This document shows, one piece after another, positions 45,320 through 56,031 of a stretch of DNA of 64,000 nt. Made by a program: the position numbers and the translations under genes. Every line of letters starts with the position of its first letter. Within the stretch, counting starts at the first letter, position 1. The DNA is from Tanypteryx hageni (lineage: Eukaryota > Arthropoda > Insecta > Odonata > Petaluridae). The stretch lies in assembly GCA_028673005.1 (NCBI GenBank), contig CM054117.1, positions 36,394,756-36,458,755 of the forward strand, in the 5' to 3' direction. The notes beneath the pieces were generated by a model. The model made no database searches and had not been told where the DNA came from. It was given only the letters and a program-made list of their open reading frames with translations.

Positions 45320-47900
45320 TACTTAGAAAGAAAAGGACACAACACCGTGAGATTACCTTAAGCAACGAGAATGACGCTTCAACTTAGCCTTGAAATAATT
45401 TCCATTTCAAATACGCTCATAAAGATAACGTTATTAGGTTATATTATGGTGCCCGTTAAATATGCAACAGAAACCGAAGCGTGGAATTCCCACTAATTGA
45501 AAATAACTTTTGGCACAATCGGAACATAAGAACGTGAAGAGTTTCCACGAACACCTCTCATCAACTCTGGGCGCTCAAAAGAAACGGATCCTTATCCTAC
45601 AAACGAGACCTCGGATTAAAATCTCTACAACCGAGCATATAGAATTGAAATGGCGACTAATTTCCTTCCATTCGTGCTCAAGTGAACTTTTTGTGATCGT
45701 ATATCGCAAAGGGTGGGATATCTCGATTCTACGCATACCTTTAAAAGCATTAAAGTCGAATCGGCGCGTCGTTTTAGCTTAAAAGCGCTTAAGCGCGACG
45801 AGATTAAGCTTCATAAAGGATATACGCTCCTAAACCGTGATTTTATAGCGAGGGAAACTATGACGATGCATTAGAAACCTTTAATTAAAGAGTTAGCTTT
45901 AAACAAAGGCACAGTTTACGCGCATTTGTTTATCCGCGCGTAATTTTCTCCCATCATAACTCATATCAGTGTTTGTTCTTCGAATAGGAGACAGGTGGAA
46001 CCGACTCCGTGCATGCCGCCGTGCACCGGCCGTGCACAAGAATGGCGCGCGCGAAGCTGCTGCTGCGGTCAGAACTTCATGATAGACGTCACTGGCGGAT
46101 AAGAGTGGGAGAAAGAGATGGGCGGGAAAGAGAGAAACCGCCATAATAAAGATAGCTATCATGGGGAAACGTCCTTTGGTCTATCAATTGACGCATTAGT
46201 GATAAAAACTCTAATTAACGGTTGGGTGATCTCCGGAAGTGTAACGCACCTTCTGGTACAAGTGGGTATGTTAAATAGTTTTCAGAGCTAATAAGAGGGG
46301 TGGTTGACATTGAGAAACTCGCTCACTTGCGAAAATACACATGCATTTCCACATACAGAGATCCAGATATAATTACATATATGTACAGTTTAAGCCTTCA
46401 TTCTTAACATTTTGGAAAAGCGAGTTCTGCATTGAAATGCGACATTTGTTCTTCAAAAGGAAAAGCTAGAAAAGATTTCGAACAATTCAACAATATTTAC
46501 TAATCCAATTCAACTTCTGCATGATTTAAACATACTTAGCCTAGTTTGTAGTAGTTTTCACAGGAACGCGTCACAAGATGTTATCTCGAAATTTCATAGA
46601 AACAAAAAACTTTCTTGGAAACCACTCGCAAAGAAAAATGTTTTTTATAAGAATTTTTCTCTTCGGTACTGTGAACACGAACTAGATAGACCCAAGACAC
46701 CAATTTTCAGTTAGCAAACAACTTCTCTATCAACAATGAATTTTAAAAACTTTTATCTTATTTAAACAACGCCTCTCGACGCAGAATAGAAAAGCAATAG
46801 GACGAATTCTCCTTCAGAAGGTACGCGCAATTTGCACAAATGAAGCCCGTGTATTTCGTTTTTCGAAACTACCTACTCTTCAAAGCACGCAAGCCAAATG
46901 CGGGCCAAATTCGAAATCGTAAATCGCTTGCTTCCCTTTAAAGGCGCGACGCTCGTCTGCCCCACCACGTCTACGCATGTAACATCTTCACCTCTGCTGC
47001 GCCTAATATTATGAAGGTCGAAATAGAATATCCGATAATTTAAGTAGAGATCGGGGAAAAACTCAGCTCTCATGAGAAAATGGACGATAAGGGGCGAACG
47101 AGGGCGGAAATTTGGATCGATAGAGATGTAAAGGCGATAATTATTAACTTAATAAGCAGTGCTAAAAGAGATGCTGAAAGACACATGGTCGGATTCCGTC
47201 GTTTTAAGCTTAAGGGAGAGATGACAGTGGCACTTCTAACAATAACGAAGGCAGGAACATGGTAGTCTTATTATTAACGACACAGAAAAGATTATTTTCT
47301 TTTTAGCTCTTCGCGCACTCTCGGCAAACACCGAAGAAACGATTGCTGAACGCGTGCCGAAGGATTAAAAGTGTCGCGTTTACACCACGCGTCCCGCGTT
47401 TTCCCGTTTAAAGCCGTCTCTTTTAGTGATTGCTCCGCTTAACGCAAAATCGGGAACGTATAATTCCGTCGACCACTAGTTTCATGAAACGATTCGGATC
47501 TATTCATTGAATATAATTTACTGGTAAAAGGTATCCAGATACGCGGTTAACGAGAAAACCCCGCACGATATCGACCCGCAAAACAGCATTACAATACGCC
47601 ACAAAATGACGCAGCACTTTATTGAAAGGTAAAATTGATCATAAAGCTACTACAACTTCCTTTCCTGGACAGATATGTATACATTAATATTCATGAACCT
47701 CATATTCATGGATAAACAATTATTGGAAACAAATATTCAAGTATTTGTTTTTATAGGACGCTACCAAGATGGAAGCAGAGAAGCGGGCAGACATGGTGAC
47801 TAGTCAAATGGGACGACACTCCGTTCACGACGCAAAAGAGTTCATGTTAAAAAAAAGCGTCCCGACCCACAAACACAAAATCACGCAAGAGCCAATGGGC
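45320..47900. other. unique AT-rich DNA, no gene recognised
   Basis: AT-rich sequence that would lie within the first intron if the exon at 47922-48129 is real. No downstream exon with a recognisable protein domain was found. GTGCACCGGCCGTGCAC, with 6-base arms, lies near 46021-46037. Confidence 0.4.
45899..46162 (-). CDS. possible short ORF with hydrophobic N-terminus
   Basis: The minus-strand frame begins MIAIFIMAVSLFPAHLFLPL and runs 87 codons. Its first 25 residues are hydrophobic and signal-peptide-like. The remainder is basic (Arg/His-rich) with three Cys. The internal ATG at residue 7 has the better start context (A at -3, G at +4). No family is recognised, and a frame this short can occur by chance in a locally GC-rich patch. 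Real coding is unlikely but possible. Confidence 0.15.
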   Translation of the reverse strand: MIAIFIMAVSLFPAHLFLPLLSASDVYHEVLTAAAASRAPFLCTAGARRHARSRFHLSPIRRTNTDMSYDGRKLRADKQMRVNCAFV

Positions 47901-47921
47901 TCCATTTGTCAAAAAATTTAC

Positions 47922-48129
47922 CTGCTTTATTTCCCGACGACATGCTCACCACCTTCGCCACGCCGTTCGACGATGTGGTGGAGGAGGCGGAAGAGGACGA
48001 GGAGGAAGATGAAGAAGAGGACGAGGACGAGGAGGAGGACGTGACGGCGGCGGCTGCCGGTGGTGGAGGAGATGACCCCGAAGCCGCTACCGCCGCAACG
48101 GCAGCTGGCATCATCATAGTAGCCAGCAT
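47922..48129 (-). CDS. candidate 5' coding exon, Ala/Pro/Ser-rich protein
   Basis: On the minus strand an ATG opens MLATMMMPAAVAAVAASG, then four Pro, four Ala, about 17 Ser, and SNGVAKVVSMSSGNKA. It ends at codon 69 plus one base in AAAGCAG|GTAAAT, a good donor with the intron starting at 47921. A weaker alternative donor (GTGAGC) lies upstream. The serine run uses mixed codons (TCC, TCG, TCT, TCA), not a single repeated triplet. It is the first ATG after about 300 GC-rich leader bases. Homopolymeric Ala and Ser runs near the N-terminus are common in insect transcription factors and RNA-binding proteins, but no domain is visible, so no function is assigned. The + strand offers a competing Asp/Glu-rich frame. 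No second exon was found. Confidence 0.4.
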
Positions 48130-48430
48130 CTGTTCGCCCCCCCCTCCCCCCCCTCTTCCTACGCCTCCCGCGCCCTCCCTTCCCTTCTTCCTGCGAAGAC
48201 CGTGACCCTCCTCCTCCTCCTACGATCTCTTGGACGCCGGGCGCTGGTTCAGGCGCCGCCTGCGCTCGGTACAGCCGCTGGTAGCGAGCGGGACGACGGC
48301 GGTTCGGATTCCGGCGGCGGCCCCTGCCGCCTGTGCCGCTCGGCTGATCGGTCTCCGCCGAGCACTCGGCCCGGCTCACTTGCACGGCTATCGAGTCCCC
48401 CGTGCTCCGATTAAAGCTCTAAGAGTTCGC
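48130..48430 (-). promoter_or_regulatory. GC-rich, ATG-free leader or promoter of the candidate exon
   Basis: Read on the minus strand these 300 bases contain no ATG before the start at 48129. They are the most CpG- and GC-rich part of the window (GCCGCCGCCGG, GAGCGCAGGCGGCGCC). This suits a 5' untranslated leader and core promoter. No TATA box is seen; such a promoter would be of the TATA-less CpG-rich kind. The transcription start is not defined. Confidence 0.35.
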
Positions 48431-50120
48431 TGAGACGGATAGTTGAATGTGCAAAAAAATCTTCTGGACGATTATCCCTCAATTACTCTCTCGAGCAGGA
48501 CTGAAGTTGCCTGAGCGGGTAACTTCGAAAAACTTGCAACACTTGAAGTAGGAAATGCGAGGCTTTTACCGCACACACCGACAAAACAAGATTATCACAC
48601 GACCAGGAACTTCCTTTTGTGATGTCTTTATAAAGAGCTCCCCATAGGATAGTCCTTTTTTTAGGTGGATGCCCTCGGATACAAAGGGTTAAGGGTAAAC
48701 AACGTATCACTGGCTTACAAGTCCCGAGATACGACCCCGCTATGGACGCGAGATTGCTGGCGGAATGCGGAATGAGATCTCCTTCAATGGAGACGCTCGG
48801 CGTGGACACCAACCAATGATGGGAAAGACAAAAGAGGACAGCGACGATTCGACGGAGTGATTGTGGTGATTTGCGTTTCGAGTCCTCCCTCCCGTTCTTC
48901 TCCGAACGACGATTCCCAGTTACTGGCCACGGAACTACTGGTCCAGCGACGCAAGCGGGGAAGTGTGGAGGCTTCGGGAACGAAGGAGGGGATGAAAGAG
49001 GGTGGCGGCGTCGGAGGGGGTGGATTTTTTCCCGTGTGGAGTAGGGGAAGAAAGGGGAGGGGTGATATTAGGCGTCGGAGGGGAAGCGAGCAGCGGTGGG
49101 ATGGGTGACTAGGGGAAGTCGGAGTGGAGGGGGAAAAGGGGGCGGTAGCTTAGTGTCGGAGCGGGGACGAGAGGAACAGGAGGTCAGGGGTGCCCGGAAA
49201 GATGACGCATGACAACAGCTACAGACGGAACGGACGCACACGGGCACACACTTGTGTTCGAAGAGCAGGTCGCGAGAAAGATAACGCGAGGACGAGAGCG
49301 ATCCAGACGGAACAGGAGGGATGGCGAAGAGGTATTACGTCGTGACAGGTGAACTATTATGCGTCTTTATGAATGGAGGCGTGACGTAGGCGAGACGAGA
49401 GGATTTGGACGGACTCGACACACTTTTCGGGACGAAACAGTCGTGGAGCAGAAGGGATTTTTTTCAGACGAGGTCAACGAATAGAAAAAATCGTCGTATC
49501 CGCCAAAGAAGCGCGATTTAGCCGTGTTCGTAACCGTCGCAGGCAGATAAGGATTTCACCCCCGCAGACCAACCAGTTCGCACACGCGGAAAACAGTTTC
49601 TGCACGGTTATAACACGATGCGGGAGGAGGCGTGTCGTGACACTGCGGCACGGTTTCGGGAGAACCAATGGGGTAAGAGGGTGGGTGGGCCGGAACAACC
49701 ACTCCAATCGTCTTCTCAAAATGACCAGTTTTTTTCCCCAAACAGCACCTCGCAGTTTCTCTCCCCCTCTCTCTTTCTCGCTCCCGAGGGTTCGATATTT
49801 TTTCCTCGACGTCACAATACTTTCACACCGCTGACAAGTCCGCGAGCGATGATGAAAAAGAGACGACACGATCCGCACGGGTTACCACACATGTATTGCA
49901 GTACTAACACAAAAAGAATTCATGCGTCCAGCCTCTCTCCCTCACTCTCAATAGAACTGACTCAAGAAATAGCGTCGGACACGGAGCTCTTTGATCTGGA
50001 ACGGGTAAGGTCAGTCTTTTTCGTCGACTTGAAGAGACGTACGTTTTATGTGATGACAATGCATGCGCGTACCACCGGTCGAGTTTATCAATAGGGCCTC
50101 CCGCGCCAAAGCCTTCCGCA

Positions 50121-50151
<31 letters not shown>

Positions 50152-50280
50152 GCAAAGGAGGGGAGCAAAAGTGTACGGTTCTTCGAGGGAGAGGGGGGGA
50201 GAAGAGAGGTTGTTGTGGACCCTTGCTGCCTCGTCTGAGTCTTGCACGGATCTGACACGAGAGAGCGTCCCGACGCTATC
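48431..50280. other. CpG-rich DNA with weak gene-like signals
   Basis: GC- and CpG-richer than the surrounding DNA and directly upstream of the candidate minus-strand exon, so it may hold its distal promoter. A + strand 158-codon frame (49618-50094) is of balanced composition but has no recognisable domain. A donor-like CGG|GTAAGG occurs near 50004. No gene is claimed. A (GA)n run lies near 50122-50150. Confidence 0.25.
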
Positions 50281-50560
50281 ACTTAAACTCCCACCCTCCT
50301 TCCCTTTCCCTCCCATCGACGTCCTTCCCTCCCCTCCCTCTCTCTCTCTCCCTCTCTCCCCACCCTTCTCCGCTTTCCAGGATAAAACTTCCCCACCTCC
50401 GCCTCTCCTAGCCTTCCCTCCGCGCGACTCCAAATCTAACCCACACCACAGGCCGCACGAGAGGCTAAAGGATACCCAGACCCTACGATGCGTCTCCCCT
50501 CTCCTCTACTTCTCCTACTCCCCTGCCCTCCCTCCCTCTCTCCCGACACAACTCCGGTAG
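50281..50560. repeat. pyrimidine-rich tract
   Basis: C/T-rich + strand (CCCTCCCTCTCTCTCTCTCC). It meets a purine-rich tract at about 50565, so the two have fold-back potential. Confidence 0.65.
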
Positions 50561-50564
50561 GGGA

Positions 50565-51110
50565 AGAGGGTGAAGGGGAGGGAATGGGAAAAAGGGGATG
50601 AAACGAGGGAATGGGGAAAGGGGAGATTTGGTGAAGGGGATGGTAAAGAAGGTGAGGGGCGGAAGGGGTGTTGGGCGGAAGGGGTGTTAGGCGTCGGGAT
50701 CGAGCCGAAGTGAGGCGAGGGAGGAGGCGGAGAGTGGGGATGGGTAATGGCGGTGAAGGGGTTGGTGGGATGGGGAGAGGCCCCGGGGAAGGGGAGGCAA
50801 ACCGGAAACGCCCGAACTCTGCCGAAGAGAGAGAGAGAGAGAGAGGGAGGGAAGGAAGGAAGGCGAGAGAGGAGGGAGGGAGAAGGCGAGGGAGGAAAGG
50901 AGAGAGATAGAGGCAGAAAGAGAGGGTGGCTCAGAAAAGAGGCGGAGGAAAAAGAGGGGGTGAGTTTCTGGGAGCGATGGCGATGGAGGTTGAAGAGAAC
51001 GGGGCTGGATGTAAGGGAGAAAGATGGGAAGAGAAAATGGGAGGGGGGAAAAGGGGTGGGAAGGAAAAAAAGGTCCACTCCGTCAAATAGAACGGAGGGA
51101 GAGAGGGGAG
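50565..51110. repeat. purine-rich tract
   Basis: GGGGAAGG, GAGAGAGAG and AGGAAGGAAGG words on the + strand without a constant unit. The 216-codon opposite-strand frame (50515-51165) is compositional. Confidence 0.65.
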
Positions 51111-54100
51111 TGGTTAGCGGCCGTCCAAGAATTAGAGCGACCGAAAAAAGCTTCACCCTAGTCATGAATGGACAGAGGCGAGGACTCCTATTCCGCTAGA
51201 AAAAAGGGTAACAACAATGAACGATAATGGAGTGGCCAGGGAATGCGACGAAAGCGTATAAAACGAGGAAATAAAGCGGCGAAGGGCGAATCAAACAGAG
51301 AAAGGGGGCATACAAGGTCGGCCAGACTAATAATCTTGCAGTTGCGGCCCATCCAATAAAATAAATTATGACAACGTAACTCTCGGTGTCGCGTTTTAAA
51401 ACCCATCTTCCCCTTGTCTGGCTACTCTCGTTTATAACGCCAAGTACCATTCATAAGAAAAAATAACCCGAACTAGGCGGTGGATCCTTACGCGCCATGC
51501 GTTACTACTAATCATCTGCGAAAACATACGCAAATGACCCGGAGGTTCTTACCAAAAAGGACCCCGAAAAATACGAAGGCGACATTAAAAAAACAATAAG
51601 AAGATTTCAGCGTTTTCCCCATTTCTTGTCTTCCTTATTCGGTTTATGGCGTCTCACGAGTTTCCGGAATACACATGTAAGTCACAGAGAGATAGCGACA
51701 TACTGCCCGATTACTCCACTTGAACTTTCACGCGTAACTGGAATAATTTTATTTTTTCAAACCTAGGCTTCGCGAAGAAATGAAAAAAGCTGTAATATAA
51801 ACCAGCAATATACGGACATCTGACACTATTTAAACACTCCTTTCGAACTCTAGCCAAGTCGAGGAGGGTTTAAGTTTCCTAATAACACTCAAAATAACAA
51901 ACGTGGGATAACAAGTTCTAAAAAATATTCGATTAGTAATGACGGTTGTGAAAAAACTATGAGATATAAAATATTATGAGAATTTTATAAAAAAAATTCA
52001 CGCCACAAATAAAGATCGAATATGCTTATAGCATTTATATGAATGATGCATATTTAAACGTTCGATAAACTCGAAAACAAATCGCGTCGATAACATAAAT
52101 GAGTGTACAGAAACACTCGAAGTAACTTAATATTAACGCGACATTCGATAGCAAAAAACCGCATCAAAATATTAACTAAATTATCGCCTATACAGAAACT
52201 TGACGTGAATTAAGAAGAAACGATAGCGGAGAATGATTTAAATTTAATTCTCGTTGTTTTTAACTAGCCTTTGAATATTTGTGGCCGACAAGATAAAGAG
52301 ATCGCAGATTTATAATTAAGATAGGGCGCCATTCCGCCATCGAAGCGCACCGACACAGGCAACGCTTATTTGTGACGCTTCGGGGCCTTAGTGAGCGAAT
52401 CTCTCGCATGGAGGCGCTGGCAGCTCCGATCTCGGACGTAGGGCTTGGCAGACGGCAACCAGGGATGTCGGAGAGATCCCGCTCGATGAACAGTCTTCAG
52501 TTTCCTCATCGCGGACTTCAGCTAATGCTCAGCGAAATTGAATCTTCCTAATTGCTAATATCTTAGGATTGATTAACGCGAAATTACACAAACAAACAAA
52601 ATAACCTGCACACCACATTTTCCGCGTAACCTTTGAGATATAAAGTTATGAAAAAGTACACCCCATCTAAACAAAAAATAATGAACTCCTTTAAAAGCGA
52701 ATATCTTTTTTAAAAGCTATACCGCATAAAATAACAATTCAAGCGTTCAGAAATTCCGCTTTTGCTCCAATTTTTTATATCAATTTACTGGGCTAATTTG
52801 ATTTTCATAAAATTTATTTCTAAATGGCTCGAGCATATATTATACAAACTATTTCTATTAAACCATTATCAAACAAGGACGGGTTATTAAAAAAATCGCT
52901 ATTAAAAAAATGAGACAATAAATCGTCACTGAGACAAGCGCACAATTTATGCCGCGATTCCCGAAGACGAGCATTAGAAGGCCGTAGCAATTGGCAAACA
53001 TGTCAGTAACTGATACAATCCGGCACACGCAAAAACAAATCTCCAAATACAGGGGCTGGAGGGAGAGAGAGAGAGATAGAAAAGAGAAAGGGTTTGTACA
53101 GTAGCATGATGTGGGGCGGAGGGAGGGGTGTGCATCGTGGAGTGGGTTGGTTTGTCATAAATTCACGGAGATTACGGCGCTTGGGTTAAAATGATGATGT
53201 TTACAGGAGGGTGGGACGAGGGGAGGGGAGAAAAGGGAGGAGAGAGAATCGCCGCTGTACAAACCCTTCGTTCCCAGGTCCGCATCGGTTTGATTTGGAC
53301 AAAGGGCTGACATGGGAGACTTCATTGATGAGTGCACCTCCTGTATCTTCCTTGTGCAAACACGAGAGATCCGGTTGATCTGTCACGGAGCCCAAGTAAT
53401 ATGGCGTTAACTAACTTTACCCTGGCGCCGAAATTTAAAGACCTGTGTGTGCCGGCGCTGTGGATTTTGGCCGCACTAACCTAGCGTCCACACACACGCG
53501 AGCTGTGACCATATTTAGTAGAGATCTAGACGATAAATCTTGCCGCTATTCACACAATAGTATATTGTTTGATAGTTCTAGGGATGATAAACTTCCATCC
53601 CGGAGCGACGGGTAACTTGCGAACGGATCCGTGACCGGCTTAATCCGATAATTCGACCCCATGTTATTAGAATAAAATTTTGTTCATACGTCATTAGCTC
53701 AATAACAGAGATCAGATCAAATACAGTAACAGAAATGATGAGGGACATGAACAAATTTTGAAAGGATGGATAAATAATCAATGGTATTGCGGAATAAATG
53801 AATATAAATGAATGCCAGCATACTTAAGCAACCATTAAATATTTTTCTAAAGGGAAAATGTTTTTATTTAAGAAAGAATTTTTCAATGAAGGCATCTAAC
53901 CTTAAATAAATTAAAATGACCTACAATAAATGCCCTACATTAAGAATCTGAAAAAATGCTGAAATAGGATCGAAAGAAAAACTGCCGCCATTTAAAATTT
54001 AAAATGGAAATAGAGACAAAATGTGCCACGACTCCCGTATTACCTAATTGCAGAATCATGGACTTCAGCTCACCGCCCACGAAAAGAGTGTAAATGTAGA

Positions 54101-54370
54101 CAGCTTCGAACAAAATTTAAAAATATTAAAAAAGGACCAGGAAGACGCACAAGTGGGAGAGGAAAACAGGTGCAAAACGCTCTATTATGAGAATATTGGT
54201 AAAATAGAATGACCAGTACCGACGAGAACATCTGAATACATCGCAGTGACTCCTAATAAAAAAGTAACTCCCAACACGGCCCTTAGGGTTTCCATAATAT
54301 GGTCTTGCTCCAAAATATCTCCGTCAGTTACATGCAACCGAGACAGAAGCAGTGATGTTGGCTAAGTAAT
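51111..54370. other. unique AT-rich DNA, no gene recognised
   Basis: Apart from one small ORF at 52408-52551 and short GC-richer patches (52320-52510, 53100-53500), nothing is recognised. No RNA genes or transposon ends were seen. Confidence 0.4.
52408..52551 (+). CDS. possible small ORF, 47 residues
   Basis: An ATG in a CpG-rich patch opens a 47-residue frame beginning MEALAAPISDVGLGRRQ. It contains RSRSMNSLQF and ends in TAA. The first half is Ala/Gly/Arg-rich and the second half is mixed and polar, with a Ser/Arg stretch. The start context is weak. The ORF matches nothing I know and lacks splice sites that would make it an exon. A chance frame is the most likely explanation; a small protein or terminal exon cannot be excluded. 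Confidence 0.13.
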   Translation: MEALAAPISDVGLGRRQPGMSERSRSMNSLQFPHRGLQLMLSEIESS

Positions 54371-54373
54371 TCA

Positions 54374-54375
<2 letters not shown>

Positions 54376-54458
<83 letters not shown>
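54376..54458. repeat. compound (AT)n(AC)n microsatellite, left of MITE
   Basis: About 33 AT units followed by about 8 AC units abut the left terminus of the MITE at 54459. Confidence 0.95.
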
Positions 54459-54460
<2 letters not shown>

Positions 54461-54644
54461 GTGGAACTTCCCAACTTCCATAACTCGAACGTCTATAACT
54501 GGAATTTTCCATAACTCGAAGTGAATTAATTTTACCGGGCAAAATCCCTAGGAGAAAGACGTATTTCTATAAGTCGAATTTTCTGTAACTCCTATTTTTT
54601 TGTTTCCCTTGAAGTTCGAAGTTCGATTTATGGAAGTTCCACTG
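54459..54644. mobile_element. pogo/Tigger-like MITE
   Basis: The left end CAGTGGAACTTCC is an exact inverted match of the right end GGAAGTTCCACTG. The similarity continues imperfectly inwards (CATAACTCGAA at the left, TTCGATTTATG at the right). CAGTNGAAC termini with ATAACTCGAA-type words are characteristic of pogo/Tigger relatives in the Tc1/mariner superfamily, which target TA. The element is 186 bp, has no coding capacity and lies inside TA-rich repeat DNA. Confidence 0.7.
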
Positions 54645-54667
54645 TGTGTGTGTATATATATATATAT
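54645..54667. repeat. (TG)n(TA)n microsatellite, right of MITE
   Basis: GTGTGTGT then TATATATATATATAT, the reverse complement of the left flank. The whole unit could fold as one long hairpin. Confidence 0.9.
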
Positions 54668-55853
54668 TCATCGAAGAATTCACGCCGGCTAACGCTATCG
54701 TACACACTTATGGAGAGCAAGAGCATGACAGAGAATGTAAGTAGAGGGGGGATAGATATTAGAGAGTCGAGTTTTGGAAGATAAAAAACGAAATCGCTAC
54801 CCTTTTCATCCGTGAATTGTGTGTGTATTTTTGACTAATCAACCTCTTGGATTATCTTATCCATCCGTGAACAAAAAAGAGAGTAAGATATACGTGAACT
54901 GGGCGCCTTGAGCCAACTGAGAGGAGGAATATGTGTGAAACACAAAAAAAGACGAGCATCGATCTAAAAAAAAGCAAGAGGGGAGGAAAAGAGGGGGGCG
55001 AATCCGAGTAAGCCGTCGCGACGAAAATATTTCGGTTCTCGCAATCCAAATGTTCAAGTATTCATAATGGAGGAGTAGCGGGGTGGAAAAATGAGGAGTG
55101 GGAGGAGGTGGTAGGGGAAAGATGAAGAGGGAGAAAGGGAAAACCACGCTGCATGGACATGGGACTGGTTGTTCCTGATACTTCTACTCACCCCATCCCC
55201 ATTTCTCTGCGCGCCACACGCGCAACCGCCCAGCCACGCCGTGAGCGGTGTTTTTTATTCCGGAGGAATGGAGTGTGTTTTATAGCGGAGGGAGGAAGAG
55301 ACGGAGCGAAACGGGAGGGAGAGAGGGAGGGAGGGAAAGAGATCGAGAGGGAGGAAGCAGAATGGAAGGGTTTATGACCCGACAAAATTTGCGCACGGAG
55401 AGAGAGGGAGGGAGGAGGAGGTGGGAGGGAATAGCAGCGGAGAGAATGAGAGAGAGGATGGAAATTGCGATTTGAAGATTGAAGAATTACGCACACCTGC
55501 GAGGAAAGTTACCACGAAAAAAATTAAACCAAAATATTAAACGGGAGTTTTTTATTTGAAGGAGAAAAAAAGCGGAGGAAAAGCGAACTAGGGCGCAAGG
55601 AAAATATTGCGACGGGTTGAAATAAATTGTTAGTTATTCCTTCTCAACGGGAACATATTTCTAAACCTCAATCTTTATTTAAAATAAAGGTAGAATAGTG
55701 AAAATATTTCCTTGCCTAAAACAATGTTATCGATGAAAACGAATGGTTAATCGCATTTAAAAATGGAGAACCTTTTACAAAGCCCGAGGCGTCCTATATT
55801 ACGGGAGTAATAATAAAATAATAATCTAAACAGATACAAAGTTGTGTATTTAT
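54668..55853. other. unique DNA with a purine-rich patch
   Basis: Purine-rich low-complexity sequence at about 55270-55470 (GAGGGAGAGAGGGAGGGAGG). The rest is AT-rich. No gene is supported. Confidence 0.4.
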
Positions 55854-56027
55854 CCCTTTCACTATACGGCTCGCAAAACACGCTTTCAAATTTGCGGCTC
55901 TCGCCAAATAATAATATATTTTAAGCAAATACTATTTTATAATTTCAAATTTTATTAGAATTGGAAGTACAGTCTTTTGATTGCAAATGTTCCTAAAGGT
56001 GACGGCCATCTCTGGTAGTGAAAAAGG
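55854..56027. mobile_element. piggyBac-like MITE
   Basis: The element starts CCCTTTCACTATACGG and ends GGTAGTGAAAAAGG, whose reverse complement is CCTTTTTCACTACC. The ends are thus near-perfect inverted repeats of the CCCTTTCACTA piggyBac type. The flanking tetramers are TTAT and TTAC, each one base from the TTAA target site. The element is 174 bp, AT-rich and non-coding. Confidence 0.6.
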
Positions 56028-56031
56028 TTAC

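Noticed and set aside
47941..48204. Asp/Glu-rich + strand frame opposite the candidate exon
   Set aside because: It is the complement of the serine run. It lacks a splice-bounded structure and a supporting leader, and the minus-strand reading has more independent signals.
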